From Neoechinorhynchus agilis (Eukaryota > Acanthocephala), in NCBI GenBank assembly GCA_051530055.1, contig CM121341.1, forward strand, positions 13,950,001-14,014,000: 64,000 bases of DNA, in the 5' to 3' direction. Position 1 is the stretch's first letter, and the number at the start of each line of letters is the position of its first letter. The translations under genes and the position numbers were made by a program. The notes below the pieces were generated by a model. That model was given only the letters and a program-made list of their open reading frames with translations, had not been told where the DNA came from and searched no databases. Below, one piece after another: positions 11,586 to 22,908 of this stretch.

Positions 11586-11957
11586 CTAAAAAAAGTCAGT
11601 AGGACGTCCCCAGCCATCGCATTCCTCTGGGTTCGTGTAAGATGATTGGTAATAATCGTCTTCGCTAATAGAATCTGTTCCCTGGTTAGAATCCTCTCCA
11701 ATGTCGAAATACGCAGCCTGAGATTTCTGGTCGTCGTCTACACAATGGCAATAACTTTGATCGTCAATACAATTCGAATACGCATCGAATCGTGGTGATG
11801 GTTCTACTTTATTGGTGATGATATTTTGCATCTCATCAGCAATCGACTCCTCTCCCTGAACAGACTTTTGTTCACATGCTTGATTAGACTCTCTAAACAT
11901 TTTTATTGCTGGAAATATCGCCGTAAAAGATATAAGCAATATATTTTGCGTTGGAAG
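11586..11957 (-). CDS. Acidic open frame, possible exon, unidentified
   Basis: A minus-strand frame of about 117-123 residues starts with a hydrophobic run (NILLISFTAIFPAI). It continues with a strongly acidic, serine- and tyrosine-rich tail (EDSNQGTDSISEDDYYQSS) ending in CDGWGRPTDFF. It could be the last exon of a membrane protein with a cytoplasmic tail, but no other exon is recognised. Its composition argues against random sequence; its function is unknown. Confidence 0.3.
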   Translation of the reverse strand, partial: LPTQNILLISFTAIFPAIKMFRESNQACEQKSVQGEESIADEMQNIITNKVEPSPRFDAYSNCIDDQSYCHCVDDDQKSQAAYFDIGEDSNQGTDSISEDDYYQSSYTNPEECDGWGRPTDFF

Positions 11958-11959
11958 AT

Positions 11960-13631
11960 ATTGCTCTAGTAGTTGTGTTTGTTATTACTAATACGGAAAA
12001 TATCACAGTTCCCTCGGGAATGGCGGATCTTATAGCAATTAATAGAAATCTCAATCAAAAGGAACGACACAAAAATTGAATAGCGTCGACTGTAAAAACG
12101 CTAATATTGGCGAAAAATAAAGCCACCCTAATCTACCTTTTAGACCTGAAGAAGTCCGACGAGAAGGATAAAATACTGTGAAAGTGAATCAATAAATTGA
12201 TCTCTGTTTCTCATCACCAAACAAAAAATATATCCACGAATAATGTCTTAACAGAATCCAAGATTGTTATAAAGCACATGCTAGACTGGGTATTGAGCGA
12301 AATTAAGGAAATACTGATCCGATCATAATTGCTAATATAGGCAGAACTAAAAAACTTAGATTCTAGCACTGTCTTCACGTGAGAAAATGAAGACCTTTGA
12401 TAATCTATTTCTTGAGAATAACCCGCCTTCTAAACGATTTACTATACAGAATTCGGTATATGGACTACTTGCATCGTCAATATCTTCTGTTGATTTTAAG
12501 TGCTAGTGCAATTTGAGATCAGTGACTGAGCTCGCATTAAATCTCTCACCCACGGTCCTCAAGTGCCCGAAACAAATTATTTTATTATATATCTCTCCCC
12601 CAAAGGCCTAATCGACGCCGTCAGCTGGCACCGCTCGTTAAGACGCCCATCGCCAGTGGTGACATCTGCCCGGCCAAAGACATTCCTCCTGACATTGGGG
12701 CGTTTAGTGCTGGTCCAATGCTACCTTGCTAAACATAAGACAACATCCTGATCTGAGTTTGGACGCTTATGGGCTCAATATTTTCAATTATTTGTTGGTC
12801 GCTGCGCATTATTTTCATGATCATTCTGAGGACTTTGGGGTTTATCAAGGATATTTGGTCGGTCCCTTAACACCGCTCTCTTCAACTTAGCAACTGCGAC
12901 GATTGTTGTGAACATTGCACCGCCCTAAATGACAAAAAGAGGTTAAGGCGACATGCTGATATTAAGGAATTCATTATGTTCAATGGTATCGATGGTCAAA
13001 TCGCCGAATAGACCGTTTCACGCAAAAAAGAAGTGAAGTTTGATTATATTAAAAACTATGTTGTTTTTGCTAATCAACGTCGGGGTCGTAACACAGTTTC
13101 CAACTCCATTTACTTAGTTTTCGGAGATATCCTTACTACAGTTAATTTACGATTCAATCAAATTTAAACACAAGAGTAAACAAGGTAAAATTGCGACGAT
13201 GGACGTTTAAGCCAATAAATATCCCGTAAATTCGATTCTGTTGCTAATTAGATAGAATAAAAACGGTTTTTCGGCTAGTCGTTGATCACCGCCGATTGAA
13301 CCACAACGTTCAAATGCAATGTCACGTCGAACATATGTGTTAGGAGGTTAATGGCAACTAACAATGAACATTCTCGCAGACTGTTGGGTATTTACAACAC
13401 CATCGAACTCTCATTTACCAACAGTAACTGGTCCGTACCAACACCCATTTCGTTCGATTTGAATACCGAAAATCGGATGAAATTCTACCCTTCAACCACG
13501 ACCGACGAACTCACCTTGTGTGATTTTGCAGTTAAAGAACTCGATGGGTTCAACAAAGATTTATAGTCGTCCGAGCGGATAAATCGAATGTAACTATCTC
13601 GCGTCATTAGATTGAATATGTGATTCTTAAA
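11960..13631. other. Unassigned stretch
   Basis: No gene is recognised. A degenerate hammerhead-like string (CTGAAGAAGTCCGACGAGAAGG) begins near 12148. Short frames at 12563-12751 and 13351-13566 show no motif. The region may be degraded element sequence, but I cannot assign a family. Confidence 0.3.
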
Positions 13632-14060
13632 GAAAAAATCAGATAATGGTAAATGGGTCAATTAAGCACTCACCAAAGCCTCATCAAAACAATGTCGGTT
13701 AGGGTTTTCCTTCACAGATAACGTAGTGGTCGTCATTATTTTACTGTCCACGTTGACCGGATTTGGCGCTGATGGATCGAAAAATTGGCTAAGCAAAGCA
13801 AAAATGGATTATTTTATCGGAAAATAATTTAACTTACCTGTAAACATCATTCACAATTAATTTTACGTCCTTAAGTGGGGCAAACCGACATTGTTTTGAT
13901 TAGCCAATTTTTCGATCCATCAGCGCCAAATCCGGTCAACGTGGACAGTAAAATAATGACGACCACTACGTTATCTGTGAAGGAAAACCCTAACCGACAT
14001 TGTTTTGATGAGGCTTTGGTGAGTGCTTAATTGACCCATTTACCATTATCTGATTTTTTC
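13632..14060. repeat. Perfect 161-bp inverted repeat
   Basis: The left arm 13632-13792 and right arm 13900-14060 are exact reverse complements over all 161 positions I compared, separated by a 107-base spacer. The spacer's last bases repeat a string (AACCGACATTGTTTTGAT) that also lies inside the right arm at about 13993, hinting at template switching when the repeat formed. No coding potential and no transposon ends were recognised. It is either a very recent inverted duplication or an assembly artefact. Confidence 0.9.
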
Positions 14061-14570
14061 AGGCAGGCTTCAAGAAATCTTAAGGAAAGATGGTGTTAAT
14101 AAGTGGCCGAATTGTGGAAATTTACTTTAAATTCTCGCCGCTGAATTCTTTGTTGAGATAACGGTTAAAATATTCTCGTCCAAGTGAATCCTTCAGAAGT
14201 TCAAATATAGATATCGACCATCGTTTAACTCGATTTGGTATTGGCGGTATCTTGCTTAATGTTGCGGAACTTTAAATTAGTATTATTAATTCGAGAAAAT
14301 AGTTAGTCCAGTATCTCGAGGATCATTATTTAGTTATAAAAGATTTGGAGCTGTGTGAACGCCGTTCTTACCTTTTATAGTCAAACTTCTTCGCGACCGA
14401 GAAAGCCACTGAAAGATTGCCCTTTTTGAATGATTGAAGATACAAAAAATTATCAATAATTTAAATAAAAATTTCAGTTTTTTTTTTTTTTTTTTTTTTT
14501 TCTTCGCTCAAAATTCTTTGTGAAAATATTCCAATCGTACATTCATTGAACTATTTGGTTACTTTTCTTT
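14061..14570. other. Non-coding stretch with poly-T run
   Basis: No open frame or element is recognised. A pure T run of about 24 bases lies near 14478-14501. It may be the A-tail of a minus-strand retroposed copy such as the LINE tail that follows it, but the strand order is not conclusive. Confidence 0.35.
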
Positions 14571-14665
14571 ACATTCACCACCTCCCACCAAATTCCAGCT
14601 TTTGTCCTTCCTCGACCGTCGCCATCACGCTGGCAGCATTGCCCCGACTGCAAGTTCTGATCTCT
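14571..14665 (-). mobile_element. 3' tail of an RLE-type LINE
   Basis: The minus-strand sequence matches the terminal part of the RLE LINE at about 54.02-54.10 kb (GCTGCCAGCGTGATGGCGAC and the GAGGAAGGAC block). It is a second 5'-truncated copy like the one at 3.06-3.17 kb. Confidence 0.65.
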
Positions 14666-14839
14666 GCTTTTTTACATTTCCTTGAATGTTTGATTCACCC
14701 GTAACTAATAGGGCGGCCCTTAAGAACAAACTACTTAGCTATTCTCAATAATCTCAACAAATAATTAAAAAGTTTCCTCAACACATTCCGTAAAAATGTC
14801 CGTGTCTTTTTCCTTCCAACATTTTAAAATTTCCGCGAA

Positions 14840-14950
14840 AACCCCCGGATCGAGCCATCGGGGAGATCTGATGCCGGTCCCAAGCCCTGATAAATTGGGA
14901 GGGTTGGCGATAGGAAGGGCATCCGGCAGTAAAACGTGCTTCAAACTCAA
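14840..14950 (+). mobile_element. RTE LINE 5'-region fragment
   Basis: It holds the string GGTCCCAAGCCC, then GGGAGGGTTGGCG, then AAGGGCATCCGGC. The same series precedes the RTE element at 49.59-49.67 kb. No coding sequence accompanies it. Confidence 0.55.
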
Positions 14951-15421
14951 ACAACATAATTTTGTTTATTATATTGCTTTCCATTCATAAAAGAACATGG
15001 AACGAGGACCCTAAGACCCCGACGAGTGTTACTAATATCTTTTCCTATAATCCTAGATCCGGTTGCTCGGCTTTAAATCCATGCGGTCCATGACAAAACT
15101 AAAAAATGAGACGACTATCATCAGAGCTCCCTTTGCCCTCTAATGTTTTGGACTCCTAACAGCAATGTCCGACACCGCAACGACGAAGAAAAGTCCTCCA
15201 TCCGGAGCTTCACATGTGCCACCTATACGTCATTAATATGCTAAAGTATTTCTTTCTCATCAAAGTTTGTCGGCAGCGTAAAGAGATGTTGGTGTGTGAA
15301 ATGTGTAACGCTCCATCTCGCCCGTCCGCTCCTATTTCGGTGAAAACCAATTCATAGAGGTTGTCTTTTTCTTTCCCCAACACACCTCAAATCGTCAGAG
15401 CGTTACGGTGAGCCTTTTTTT

Positions 15422-15423
15422 AG
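15422..15423 (+). promoter_or_regulatory. Possible trans-splice acceptor before NSFL1C
   Basis: TTTTTTTAG ends four bases before the start codon. There is no upstream exon that it would need for cis-splicing. Such a site is typical of spliced-leader addition, but it could also be the end of an intron in the 5' leader. Confidence 0.4.
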
Positions 15424-15427
15424 AAAA

Positions 15428-16237
15428 ATGAGTCTTCCCAATCGCGACCGTCCAAAGAAGATCATCACAATGGATGATCTTCGTAAAGCCAAGGATGACC
15501 ACCAGGTATCTGGCGATGAAGACAACGAGTTTTATGTTGGTGGTTCGGAACGTAGCGGTCAGGCGGTCATTGGCAGCGGTGGTGGCATTTACGGGGATTT
15601 GCTACACAGAGCGGAGAATAACCTCGAGGCGTCATTATCGGCGCATGAGACCGTGTACCTTTGGCGGAATGGAGTAAGTATTGGAGAAGATGGCGAGCTC
15701 TACGAGCTCGGTCATCCTCGAACTACGGCTCTCATTGAAGCTCTTTCTCGGGGAGAAACTCCATCGTTTATGCGATCTTTATACAATGAAGGCGAAGAAG
15801 TGACCATTTGCGTTCAAGATCGAAAACACGAAGCTTACCCTACAAATAGACAAATGAAGCCCTTCTCGGGCGCTGGTCATCTGCTAGGTAGTCCCACTCC
15901 TCGCATTTCCAGCGATCCGAGACCAGCCGAGAATTTACAAGTAAACGCGGATGATTACATAAGGAATACCGGTGTCGAAATCGGAACGGCTCGTATTGGC
16001 ATTCGCTTACCCGATGGGCGACGTTTTAATGTCATGATGAATGGCGAACTACACAGTGTTCATACACTCAGGGATCTCATTTCTCATTTAGTTCCAGACC
16101 TTCTTATTTTTGGCCTTTATGTGGCTCGTGGTACGGGAGGTCTTGTCGAAATCACCGACGACTCAGCAAGCTTACAAGATGCCCAATTAGTTGGAAACCT
16201 CGTAACTGTCAGAGCGAAAAACCTTGATATTGTGTGA
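15428..16237 (+). CDS. NSFL1C: p97 cofactor p47 (SEP and UBX domains)
   Basis: The single-exon protein of 269 residues is a p47-family adaptor of the AAA ATPase p97/VCP. p97 uses it in membrane fusion and in handling ubiquitinated clients. Residues 75-140 form the SEP domain (LWRNGVSIGEDGELYEL, FMRSLYNEGEEV), followed by a linker with F-S-G-x-G-H-L-L-G-S. Residues 190-268 form the UBX domain (IGIRLPDGRRFNVMMNGEL...). The UBA domain that begins vertebrate p47 is missing, as in UBXN2-type relatives, so it probably does not bind ubiquitin on its own. The start follows a TTTTTTTAG acceptor. CHCHD2/10 starts 81 bases downstream on the same strand. Confidence 0.93.
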   Translation: MSLPNRDRPKKIITMDDLRKAKDDHQVSGDEDNEFYVGGSERSGQAVIGSGGGIYGDLLHRAENNLEASLSAHETVYLWRNGVSIGEDGELYELGHPRTTALIEALSRGETPSFMRSLYNEGEEVTICVQDRKHEAYPTNRQMKPFSGAGHLLGSPTPRISSDPRPAENLQVNADDYIRNTGVEIGTARIGIRLPDGRRFNVMMNGELHSVHTLRDLISHLVPDLLIFGLYVARGTGGLVEITDDSASLQDAQLVGNLVTVRAKNLDIV

Positions 16238-16318
16238 GCACATGAAAAATAATGGTGAATTCTTGCTAAAATCGGATCTTTGCTACGCCACACATTATGT
16301 GCTATGTTGATATTTTAG

Positions 16319-16742
16319 ATGGGACGTCGAAGTGGAGGTGGCGGAAGACCATTCCAGTCACGGCGTTCAACATCATTAAGCAAACCAAATCCGTCGAGTT
16401 TATCGATGCCGTCCTACAAAAGTCCGCAGCAACCTGGTCTTTTTGGTCAAATGGCATCCACGGCCGCCGGTGTAGCTTTAGGTTCAAGCATTGGTCATGC
16501 AGCCGGAGCAGCACTTGTTGGAGGATCTAATTCATATCCCGGTGGAGGTGCCGTAGCTCCCAGTACTCAATATCAGTCCAATCCGTGCATGCAACAGATT
16601 CAAGACTTTTTAAAATGCGTAGAGAACAACAATGACATTTCGCTTTGCCAGGGTTTCAATGATGCCCTGAAGGAATGCAAATTTAGATACGGTAAGAAAC
16701 TTTTTTTAGATGTGATCATCCATTCTCAACATAGGTCTTTAA
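16319..16742 (+). CDS. CHCHD2: CHCHD2/CHCHD10-like mitochondrial twin CX9C protein
   Basis: Two exons (16319-16691 and 16735-16742, with a 43-bp intron) give about 126 residues. The basic, serine-rich N terminus fits a mitochondrial targeting region. A glycine/alanine-rich hydrophobic segment follows (AAGVALGSSIGHAAGAALVGG). The C-terminal CHCH domain has both CX9C pairs (CMQQIQDFLKC and CQGFNDALKEC). Splicing to the short exon ends the protein in FRYGL, like the family's C-terminal G-L. Members act in the intermembrane space in MICOS and respiratory-chain upkeep. CHCHD2 and CHCHD10 cannot be told apart here. TATTTTAG abuts the start codon, suggesting trans-splicing and perhaps co-transcription with NSFL1C. 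Confidence 0.93.
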
Positions 16743-16859
16743 TGTCATAAAATATCTCATTTAATGTGTGTGTTTGGAAATAATAGCACGAAATTGGCTC
16801 ATCATCCAATTCAGCACCCCGAACTCATCGACCCTCTTACCCATATTATAGATCACAGC

Positions 16860-17400
16860 TTGCCTAAAAACTGCTAAAGTGATCCTTCTTCAAAAAAGGA
16901 CATGCTATTTCCACCGAATCATTCCGTCCAATATCCATTCTACCCGCTCTTTCAAAAATCATTAAAAAATGTTTTCAATCTCGAGTTCTTTCACTACTCA
17001 ACGACAAGTTACCGCCCCTACAATTTGGCTTCCGGCACAAATGTTCTGAAGCGGATGCCATACTTTGCATTTATGGCACGCTCCTACGTAACCTCGACAA
17101 TAATCCCTCCTACGTCACCCGCCTCATTCAAGGTTATTTATCTAAAGCATTCGACTCGGTAGACCATTCACTACTCTTTCAGGTCTGCTCCAATTTTTGT
17201 CTCAACTTGTGGCAGATCCGCTGGCTTGAATCTTATCTTCACGATCGTCAACAATACATTCACTGCCGATCTACCCGCTCGATCAGAATATCTCTCATCA
17301 AAGGAGTACCTCAAGATGCTGTGCTGTCACCAATTCTTTTTAATACTTTCGTAAACGACGTGAAACATCTCTCCTCTCACTCAGAAAGCCAAAGGAAACG
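16860..17400 (+). mobile_element. CR1/Jockey-like LINE reverse-transcriptase fragment
   Basis: The reverse-transcriptase palm is readable across two or three frames: STESFRPISILPALSKI, a LQFGFRH block, LSKAFDSVDHSLLFQ, then GVPQDAVLSPILFNTFVND, where the usual Q-G-S is Q-D-A. The YxDD box and both ends are missing. It is a small dead fragment between the CHCHD gene and the claudin-like gene. Confidence 0.8.
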
Positions 17401-17969
17401 TAAAGTGATCATATCCATTAATTGCCGTGTGCGCGCGTTTTCGGTCAAGAAAAGATGAAATTTGACAGTTTAAAAGACGTTTTATATGCTTCAATCGGGT
17501 AGATTTATTTTAATTGCGGGTGATTATACAACAGTATAGTCGGTGTTTTCACTGCGAATGTTGGTCACTAGGTTACAATTGACCCCCACACATTGAGCCC
17601 GATCTGGGGCACGCTTAAATGGCCACAGGGCTTCTACACTATCTATAAATTCCAACTATGATCAAGAACTTGAAACAGAATTTTTGCAAGTCTCCTATCA
17701 CAAATGGCGTCTTATTGGAACTTGCGAAGGTCTGACGCGACATGTTTGGATTACTGTACCCCATGGGGGCTCAGTGCACGCATTCTCCATTGAAGGCTTT
17801 TTGTATTGAACTTTGACATTTCAAGTTTGCTTATTCCAACCAGGTCATGATTCATGTAGTCATTAACTGCATGTGCAGGTTTTGTGCTTAAAGGGCGTTA
17901 CTCAAAAGGAATCTGAAACCGTTTAGTGTTGTCCTGTTTTCTTGTTCGGCGTAAAAAATTTGACTCGCA
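17401..17969. other. Unassigned stretch upstream of claudin-like gene 1
   Basis: No open frame or repeat is recognised. It presumably contains the promoter and leader of the gene that starts at 17970; no TATA box stands out. Confidence 0.3.
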
Positions 17970-18750
17970 ATGGCACGATCAATGCCACTTGTAACTCTTG
18001 TGAGAATCGTGGTTCTCATATTCTTATTTATTGGCTCAGTTATGTATTGGGCAGCAATGGGTGCCACGACCTATGGATCAGTTAGAAGAAGTATCACGAA
18101 TGCCGAAACCTTCGGACTCTACAAATTCTGCACGATAACAAAGATATCCGATACTCAATTTCAGACCGTATGCTCCAAATACAACAAAGATCCGCCGTAT
18201 ATCACTACGAGTAAGGCGTTGTTCGGTGTATTTGTAGTTTTGGATTTATTCGTTATTTTAATGATGATCGGTCTTGTGATCGTAAAGCCAAAAGGAGGAA
18301 AGCGAGATAATGGAAACTTTTGAATCCGGTTATCTAAACGGCACAACAAAAGCTTCCAACAAGATTTTCATAGTCAACATCATAACGTTTATACTTGCTT
18401 TACTTACGCTATTGATTTTCTGGTCGGCATTTATCTATTTTTCAAATGAGCTTCGGAAAAACGTCAAAGGACTCAGACTTTCGTCGGCCTTTGGGGCTGC
18501 ACTTGCCGCGTTCTTCATTCTGACTATCGTATTCCTGGTGATCATAGGATTTCCGCTAATTTCAGAATATCTGACAGCAGATCGTCAACCGCTCGAATTT
18601 ATCAATAGGCCGAATCCTTCATATACTCCGAATGTGCCCGCTGGTATCCTTGTGTCGGCTCCGAGTCCATATACTCCGAGTCCGCAATATTATGCCGCAT
18701 CACCTCAAATGCAACCCCCGGCACTGGTCGCTAGTCCTGCTAGTTACTAA
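17970..18750 (+). CDS. Claudin-like four-pass membrane protein 1
   Basis: Two open segments, 17970-18281 and about 18364-18750, join over an 82-bp phase-0 intron to give about 232 residues. They contain four membrane helices: residues 10-30, about 82-104, and two in the second exon (FILALLTLLIFWSAFIYF, then AAFFILTIVFLVIIGFPLI). The first extracellular loop carries F-G-L-Y-x-x-C with a second cysteine 14 residues on. This is the claudin/PMP22/EMP pattern G-L-W...C...C, with a tryptophan in the preceding helix. The C-terminal tail is rich in proline and tyrosine. Such proteins build cell junctions or modulate channels. Blocks are base-for-base identical to the paralog at 35.1-35.95 kb. The exact splice sites are my choice. 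Confidence 0.7.
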
Positions 18751-19125
18751 ACTGATATATTGAAACGAAATGCCCGGCACCTTTACTAATGATCAACTTA
18801 AAATTGGTCGTTTTTCGATTATTGGAGTAAACTGTACTTTAACTATTGAGATTTGAGTGCAATTAGTAATGACTGATTTGTTCTCCAATGCAAATCCTAC
18901 AGAAGTTAAGAATTGAAATCCGCTAAAAATCTAAATAATCATTGGCTTATCCGATTGAATTGTGTCCCTCCCCTTAAAAGTTTTGGAATTTAAAAATTTC
19001 TAATTTAGACGAGCTTCGAAAACGCAACTGTTCCCGATATCGAAGATATCTTAAACCACTTCGGATGAGATCATCTTGTGGAGAAAAGTCGGACTACCAC
19101 TCAAAATAGATTCATATTTTCGCAT

Positions 19126-19325
19126 TTAGAAATGCGAAATAAAATGAAATTTTCTTTTTTTCTCCGGATCCTCAGATACCTCCAGGAGGCGGGACTCATC
19201 AGTTAGCTTCCCTTCAGCGATATTTCGTCCACCTTGTTTGTGTGTCATTGGCTGTCGTGGATTCGAACCCTTGACCCTGAAGCAGGGATCCGGGCACGAG
19301 TCCACTGGACCACCTCCACACAACT
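19126..19325 (-). mobile_element. tRNA-derived SINE-like element
   Basis: On the minus strand from about 19323 the head reads like a tRNA gene. It has an A box (TGGTCCAGTGG), an arm GATCCCTGCTTCAGGGTC, and a B box (GGTTCGAATCC). A body then follows with CCTCCTGGAGG and CGGATCC. The tRNA acceptor stem does not close, so it is not a tRNA gene. The same body occurs near 19.84, 57.92 and 62.48 kb. Confidence 0.6.
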
Positions 19326-19419
19326 ACGAAATGTACAAACCCAGCTGACGAAATCGGTTTGCTCGACCGAATGTATTTATTATTTGTTGATTTTGTCAGC
19401 TATTTTCTCGACCGCATGT

Positions 19420-19990
19420 ATACATTTCTTTTGTATATTGATGTGCATTATCAATTTCGCCGGTCGGAGGAACTTTGTTTTCTACATCAGAGAAGTGGTG
19501 TTACCACTTTAACTCTGATGAGTCGTCGCCAATAAAATGTCTGTGGTATTCAAATTTGTTTTGTTGACGTAACAGGGAAATTTCGGTGTCCACTAGGCCC
19601 CTTCCAAATGAATCAATGATGTCCTAGCTTATATACTGTTTCCTCCCAAGGAAAATTATCAGCCGTGCAAAAAGGCCGCACAAGTCTTCAAAAATAGAAA
19701 AAACAATGGCCTCGAATTAACAAATAAAAACTGGCAGTTTGTACATTCCGCAGTTGTGTCGAGATGGTCAACTGGTTCGAATCCGTTACCGCCAATGACG
19801 CACAACCAAGGGGACGAAATACCGCTGAAGGGAGGAGACTCACCGATGAGTGCCGCCTCCTGGAGGTATCTGGGGATCCGGAGAAATGTATGAACTCTTA
19901 ACGACTCATCCGAGTTAAAGTGGTAACATCACTTCTCTGATGTAGAAAACGAAGTTCCTCCGACTGGCGAAATTGCTAATAAAATAAAAA
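19420..19990. mobile_element. Inverted-repeat element carrying a tRNA-like core
   Basis: The terminal arms 19453-19525 and 19902-19974 match as reverse complements at 69 of 73 positions. Between them lie a B-box-like GGTTCGAATCCG near 19772 and the SINE body (GGGAGGAGACTCACCGATGAG ... CCTCCTGGAGG). No coding sequence is present. It is a non-autonomous foldback or MITE-like element of the same family as 57.73-58.10 kb. Confidence 0.7.
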
Positions 19991-21015
19991 TTTCCAATAG
20001 CGTTTCTGGGCACTGAAAACCGGTGAAGACGTTTGTAGACAATATTGAAACCCAATCATCTTCTGAGAATCTTTATCCAACGGATCAGGATCCACAGGGA
20101 CCTACAGAAGAAACGAAATGTTTCTCAGAATATTTCTGAGCTGAAAGTGATTTTTAAGAGCCCAGTTTGGAATTTGAATTTCAACTTTTTTGTTGTTCCA
20201 ATGGCATTTTAGGTTATTTGTTGGTCGCATTCATTTTTATACCATGGTTTTTAAAATTTAATTCTTTGGAATCCGAACACAGCGAATGAATTTTAAGTGT
20301 TCATTTAAAGTGCCGACTTCTTTAATGGCTTTAAATATTCGTTATTTAGAATACCAGCAATGATGAGATTTAAAAAAGGTATTATTCATTTTAAAATCCA
20401 AATAACTCACGGATTTACTCATTCACTGAGTCACATGATTCACTCTTCTCTTCTTGAGATAAATCTTGAGTTCGGACGCTTATTTTTGAACGTGAGTTTT
20501 AAAGATCTTTTATAAAGATAAAGAGCATTTTGGATTCTAAAAAGCGAAAGCGATTTTCCGTATTCCGTTCTTAACATACCGAATTGCGCATGATTCCTTA
20601 ACCAGGACGTCTTCAAAATGAATTTATTCAAACGAAACCCATTTTTTAACTAGATTTGAAATTATATGGCACAATCCATTTCATTGCCAAAACAGTTGAG
20701 ACCATTTTTGTAATACTGCACTCATATAAACTAGGAGACTTTCTAAGCGCAATTTTCAGAATGATAATACTAATTTCTTAACCTGTAGATATCAACAAAG
20801 AATGGACATGAAAACCAAATTTCTTGGGTTATTTTTGTTCCAGTAAAGAATAACAAATGCCATGCAATGATCTGATCGGAAAGATGAAACTAATTGATTT
20901 AGTTGAGTTTTCGTGCCTACGTTTCCAATACCATTGATTTTATTGATACTACCCGTATTTTTAAAATATCAGTGCGTGTAGGTCACGAGTTTTTAATCTT
21001 TCAGATCATCTACAA
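19991..21015. other. Unassigned stretch upstream of GatB
   Basis: It is AT-rich, with one unremarkable minus-strand frame (20440-20631). It ends in a pyrimidine-rich TTTTAATCTTTCAG 10 bases before the GatB start codon, which could be a trans-splice acceptor or a leader intron end. Confidence 0.35.
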
Positions 21016-22908
21016 ATGGCAAGGTTTCTTTATTCGTTGATTGGCATCGAGATGCACATCGGAGTCCGATCGAATTTCAAGCTGTTTTCTCCGGCTTCAT
21101 GTGTTGAATTGAAAAAGTATAGCTCACCTAATAGTCAGGTAAATTCTTTTTGAATGTGTTTAATCCACGTTAGTTCAACTGATTAGCTAGGTAGCACCGT
21201 TAGACATCGGGGCTCCTGGAGCGCTTCCACTGAGCATCAACAAACAGAGTGTCAAAGCCGCAGTTAAATTATCCAGGATACTTAATTGCCATTTAAATAC
21301 TACCAGTTTTTTTGACCGGAAACATTACATGTACCATGATCTGCCGATTGGGTACCAGATTACACAAAAACGTAAACCGATCGCTGAACAGGGATACTTT
21401 GATTATCCAGCCGAGAATCCTAAGAAATCACTGAAATATAAAACCAAGCGAGCCTTTATAAGTAGAATTCAAATCGAACAAGATACTGCAACTACTGGTG
21501 ATCTGGATGATAATAAAGAGCTTCGAATGGTGGACTATAACCGAGCTGGAATGCCTTTATTAGAACTAGTAACCGACTGTTGTTTCAGAACAGCTGAGGA
21601 AGTTCGTTTATTTGTGGACGAAATGCGATTGGCCTTGCGATTAGCTGGGATAAGTCGATTACCTTGTCGAGTTGATGTTCGTTACTGTTGAGATTATCTG
21701 AAATTCGGAATAAGGCTTGTCGACTAAACAATTCGAATAATCATATAGAGAAAATTCCTCGGGTTGACAAAATTAGAATTGCAGTGAAGATACTCCCGGT
21801 TAAGAGCCACTTTGTAACAATGAAATACCTCTTAACCGAGAGTATCTTCACCACAATTCTAAATACGAATAATATTTAGTCATAGAACTCGCGATTGCGC
21901 AGTCGTATAGGATAAAATTGTTTAGATGAGAATAATGGTTTTACACTACCTTCGGTAATATGGTAACTTCAATGAACAAAGAAAACAAACGCGTTCATTA
22001 TACCGGATTAACTCTTTATGATGAACTTTAACTGAGATGATTTCCTCGAACTATTTAGCACGTTTGGGGTCGTTCAAATTATGTCCGTTGTAATTCAACC
22101 ATGTAGTCACTGTTTTTAGAAAATTCTGATGCTTAATGAGCATTCATTAGAGACATCCGCAGTAAAACCATTTTAAGTTGATGAACGGTGACAAGTGGCG
22201 TTCTTGGCAGCATCAATCGACTCGAAAGAGAGCGTCCGAGAATGTCCAACACGAGTTGATGTGAACGTATCTACGCACTTTAAAGCTAAATCCTTCGACC
22301 GAGAGTCCGGCCCGCGGGCAGAATTCAAAAACCTAAGCCGCCTTGCGCATATCGAATCAAGTGTTGATTCGGAAATATTTCGACAAACTATGCTTATAAT
22401 GAATGGTTATTTCGATCTATCACAAGGATGCGAGACCCGTAGTTATAGCGTAAGCACCAAAATAAACAAACTAGTTAGAAATAAGGAAAATCAAGAGGAT
22501 TATATGTTTATGCCAGAACCTAATGTTCGTCCATTAGTTCTATCAAATAAATTTTTAGCAGAATGCTGGAGCGATTCTTGTCCAAAAACTCCAATAGAGT
22601 TGAGAAGAGATCTTGTAAAAGACAAATTTGCTGATAATTTAATTGTAGCTGATTGGCTAGTCCGTCAAAATGTATTTAATGAGTACAAGGCATTGATACA
22701 AGCCGGTCTGCCAAAAAGATTTGCGAGGTCAATTCTCAAGAATGAGTTTATACAATTTCGGCATTGCAATCCTAAGGATGTAAAGTTTGTTTTGGATCAA
22801 TATATCGTAGAGGTTGCGACGGAAATATACGAAGGACGAATGCAACGACGGTGGTTCGAGAAGGCTCTCCTTGAAAAAGTTGACGGTATACCAATATTAC
22901 TTGATTGA
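21016..22908 (+). CDS. GATB: Glutamyl-tRNA(Gln) amidotransferase subunit B
   Basis: Three exons (21016-21138, 21191 to about 21653, about 22211-22908) encode about 427 residues of the mitochondrial GatCAB subunit that converts Glu-tRNA(Gln) to Gln-tRNA(Gln). Exon 1 starts with the family's IGIEMHIGV and KLFSPAS. Exon 2 carries APGALP, YHDLPIGYQITQ, then RIQIEQDTATT and DYNRAGMPLLELVTD. Exon 3 has TRVDVNVSTH, EFKNLSRL, CETRSYS, YMFMPEPN and the C-terminal YqeY-like helical part. The human protein is longer (about 557). The exon 2 donor is weak (A|GTCGAT), so the joint near 21.65 kb is approximate. The second intron holds a 34-bp-arm hairpin. Confidence 0.92.
21773..21862. repeat. Hairpin in GatB intron 2
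   Basis: The arms 21773-21806 and 21829-21862 match as reverse complements at 31 of 34 positions around a 22-base loop. It looks like a tiny MITE or a structured intronic element. Confidence 0.8.

Noticed and set aside
19257-19323. A genuine tRNA gene on the minus strand
   Set aside because: The A and B boxes are good, but the acceptor stem does not pair and the same head is attached to a repeated body; it is a SINE head.
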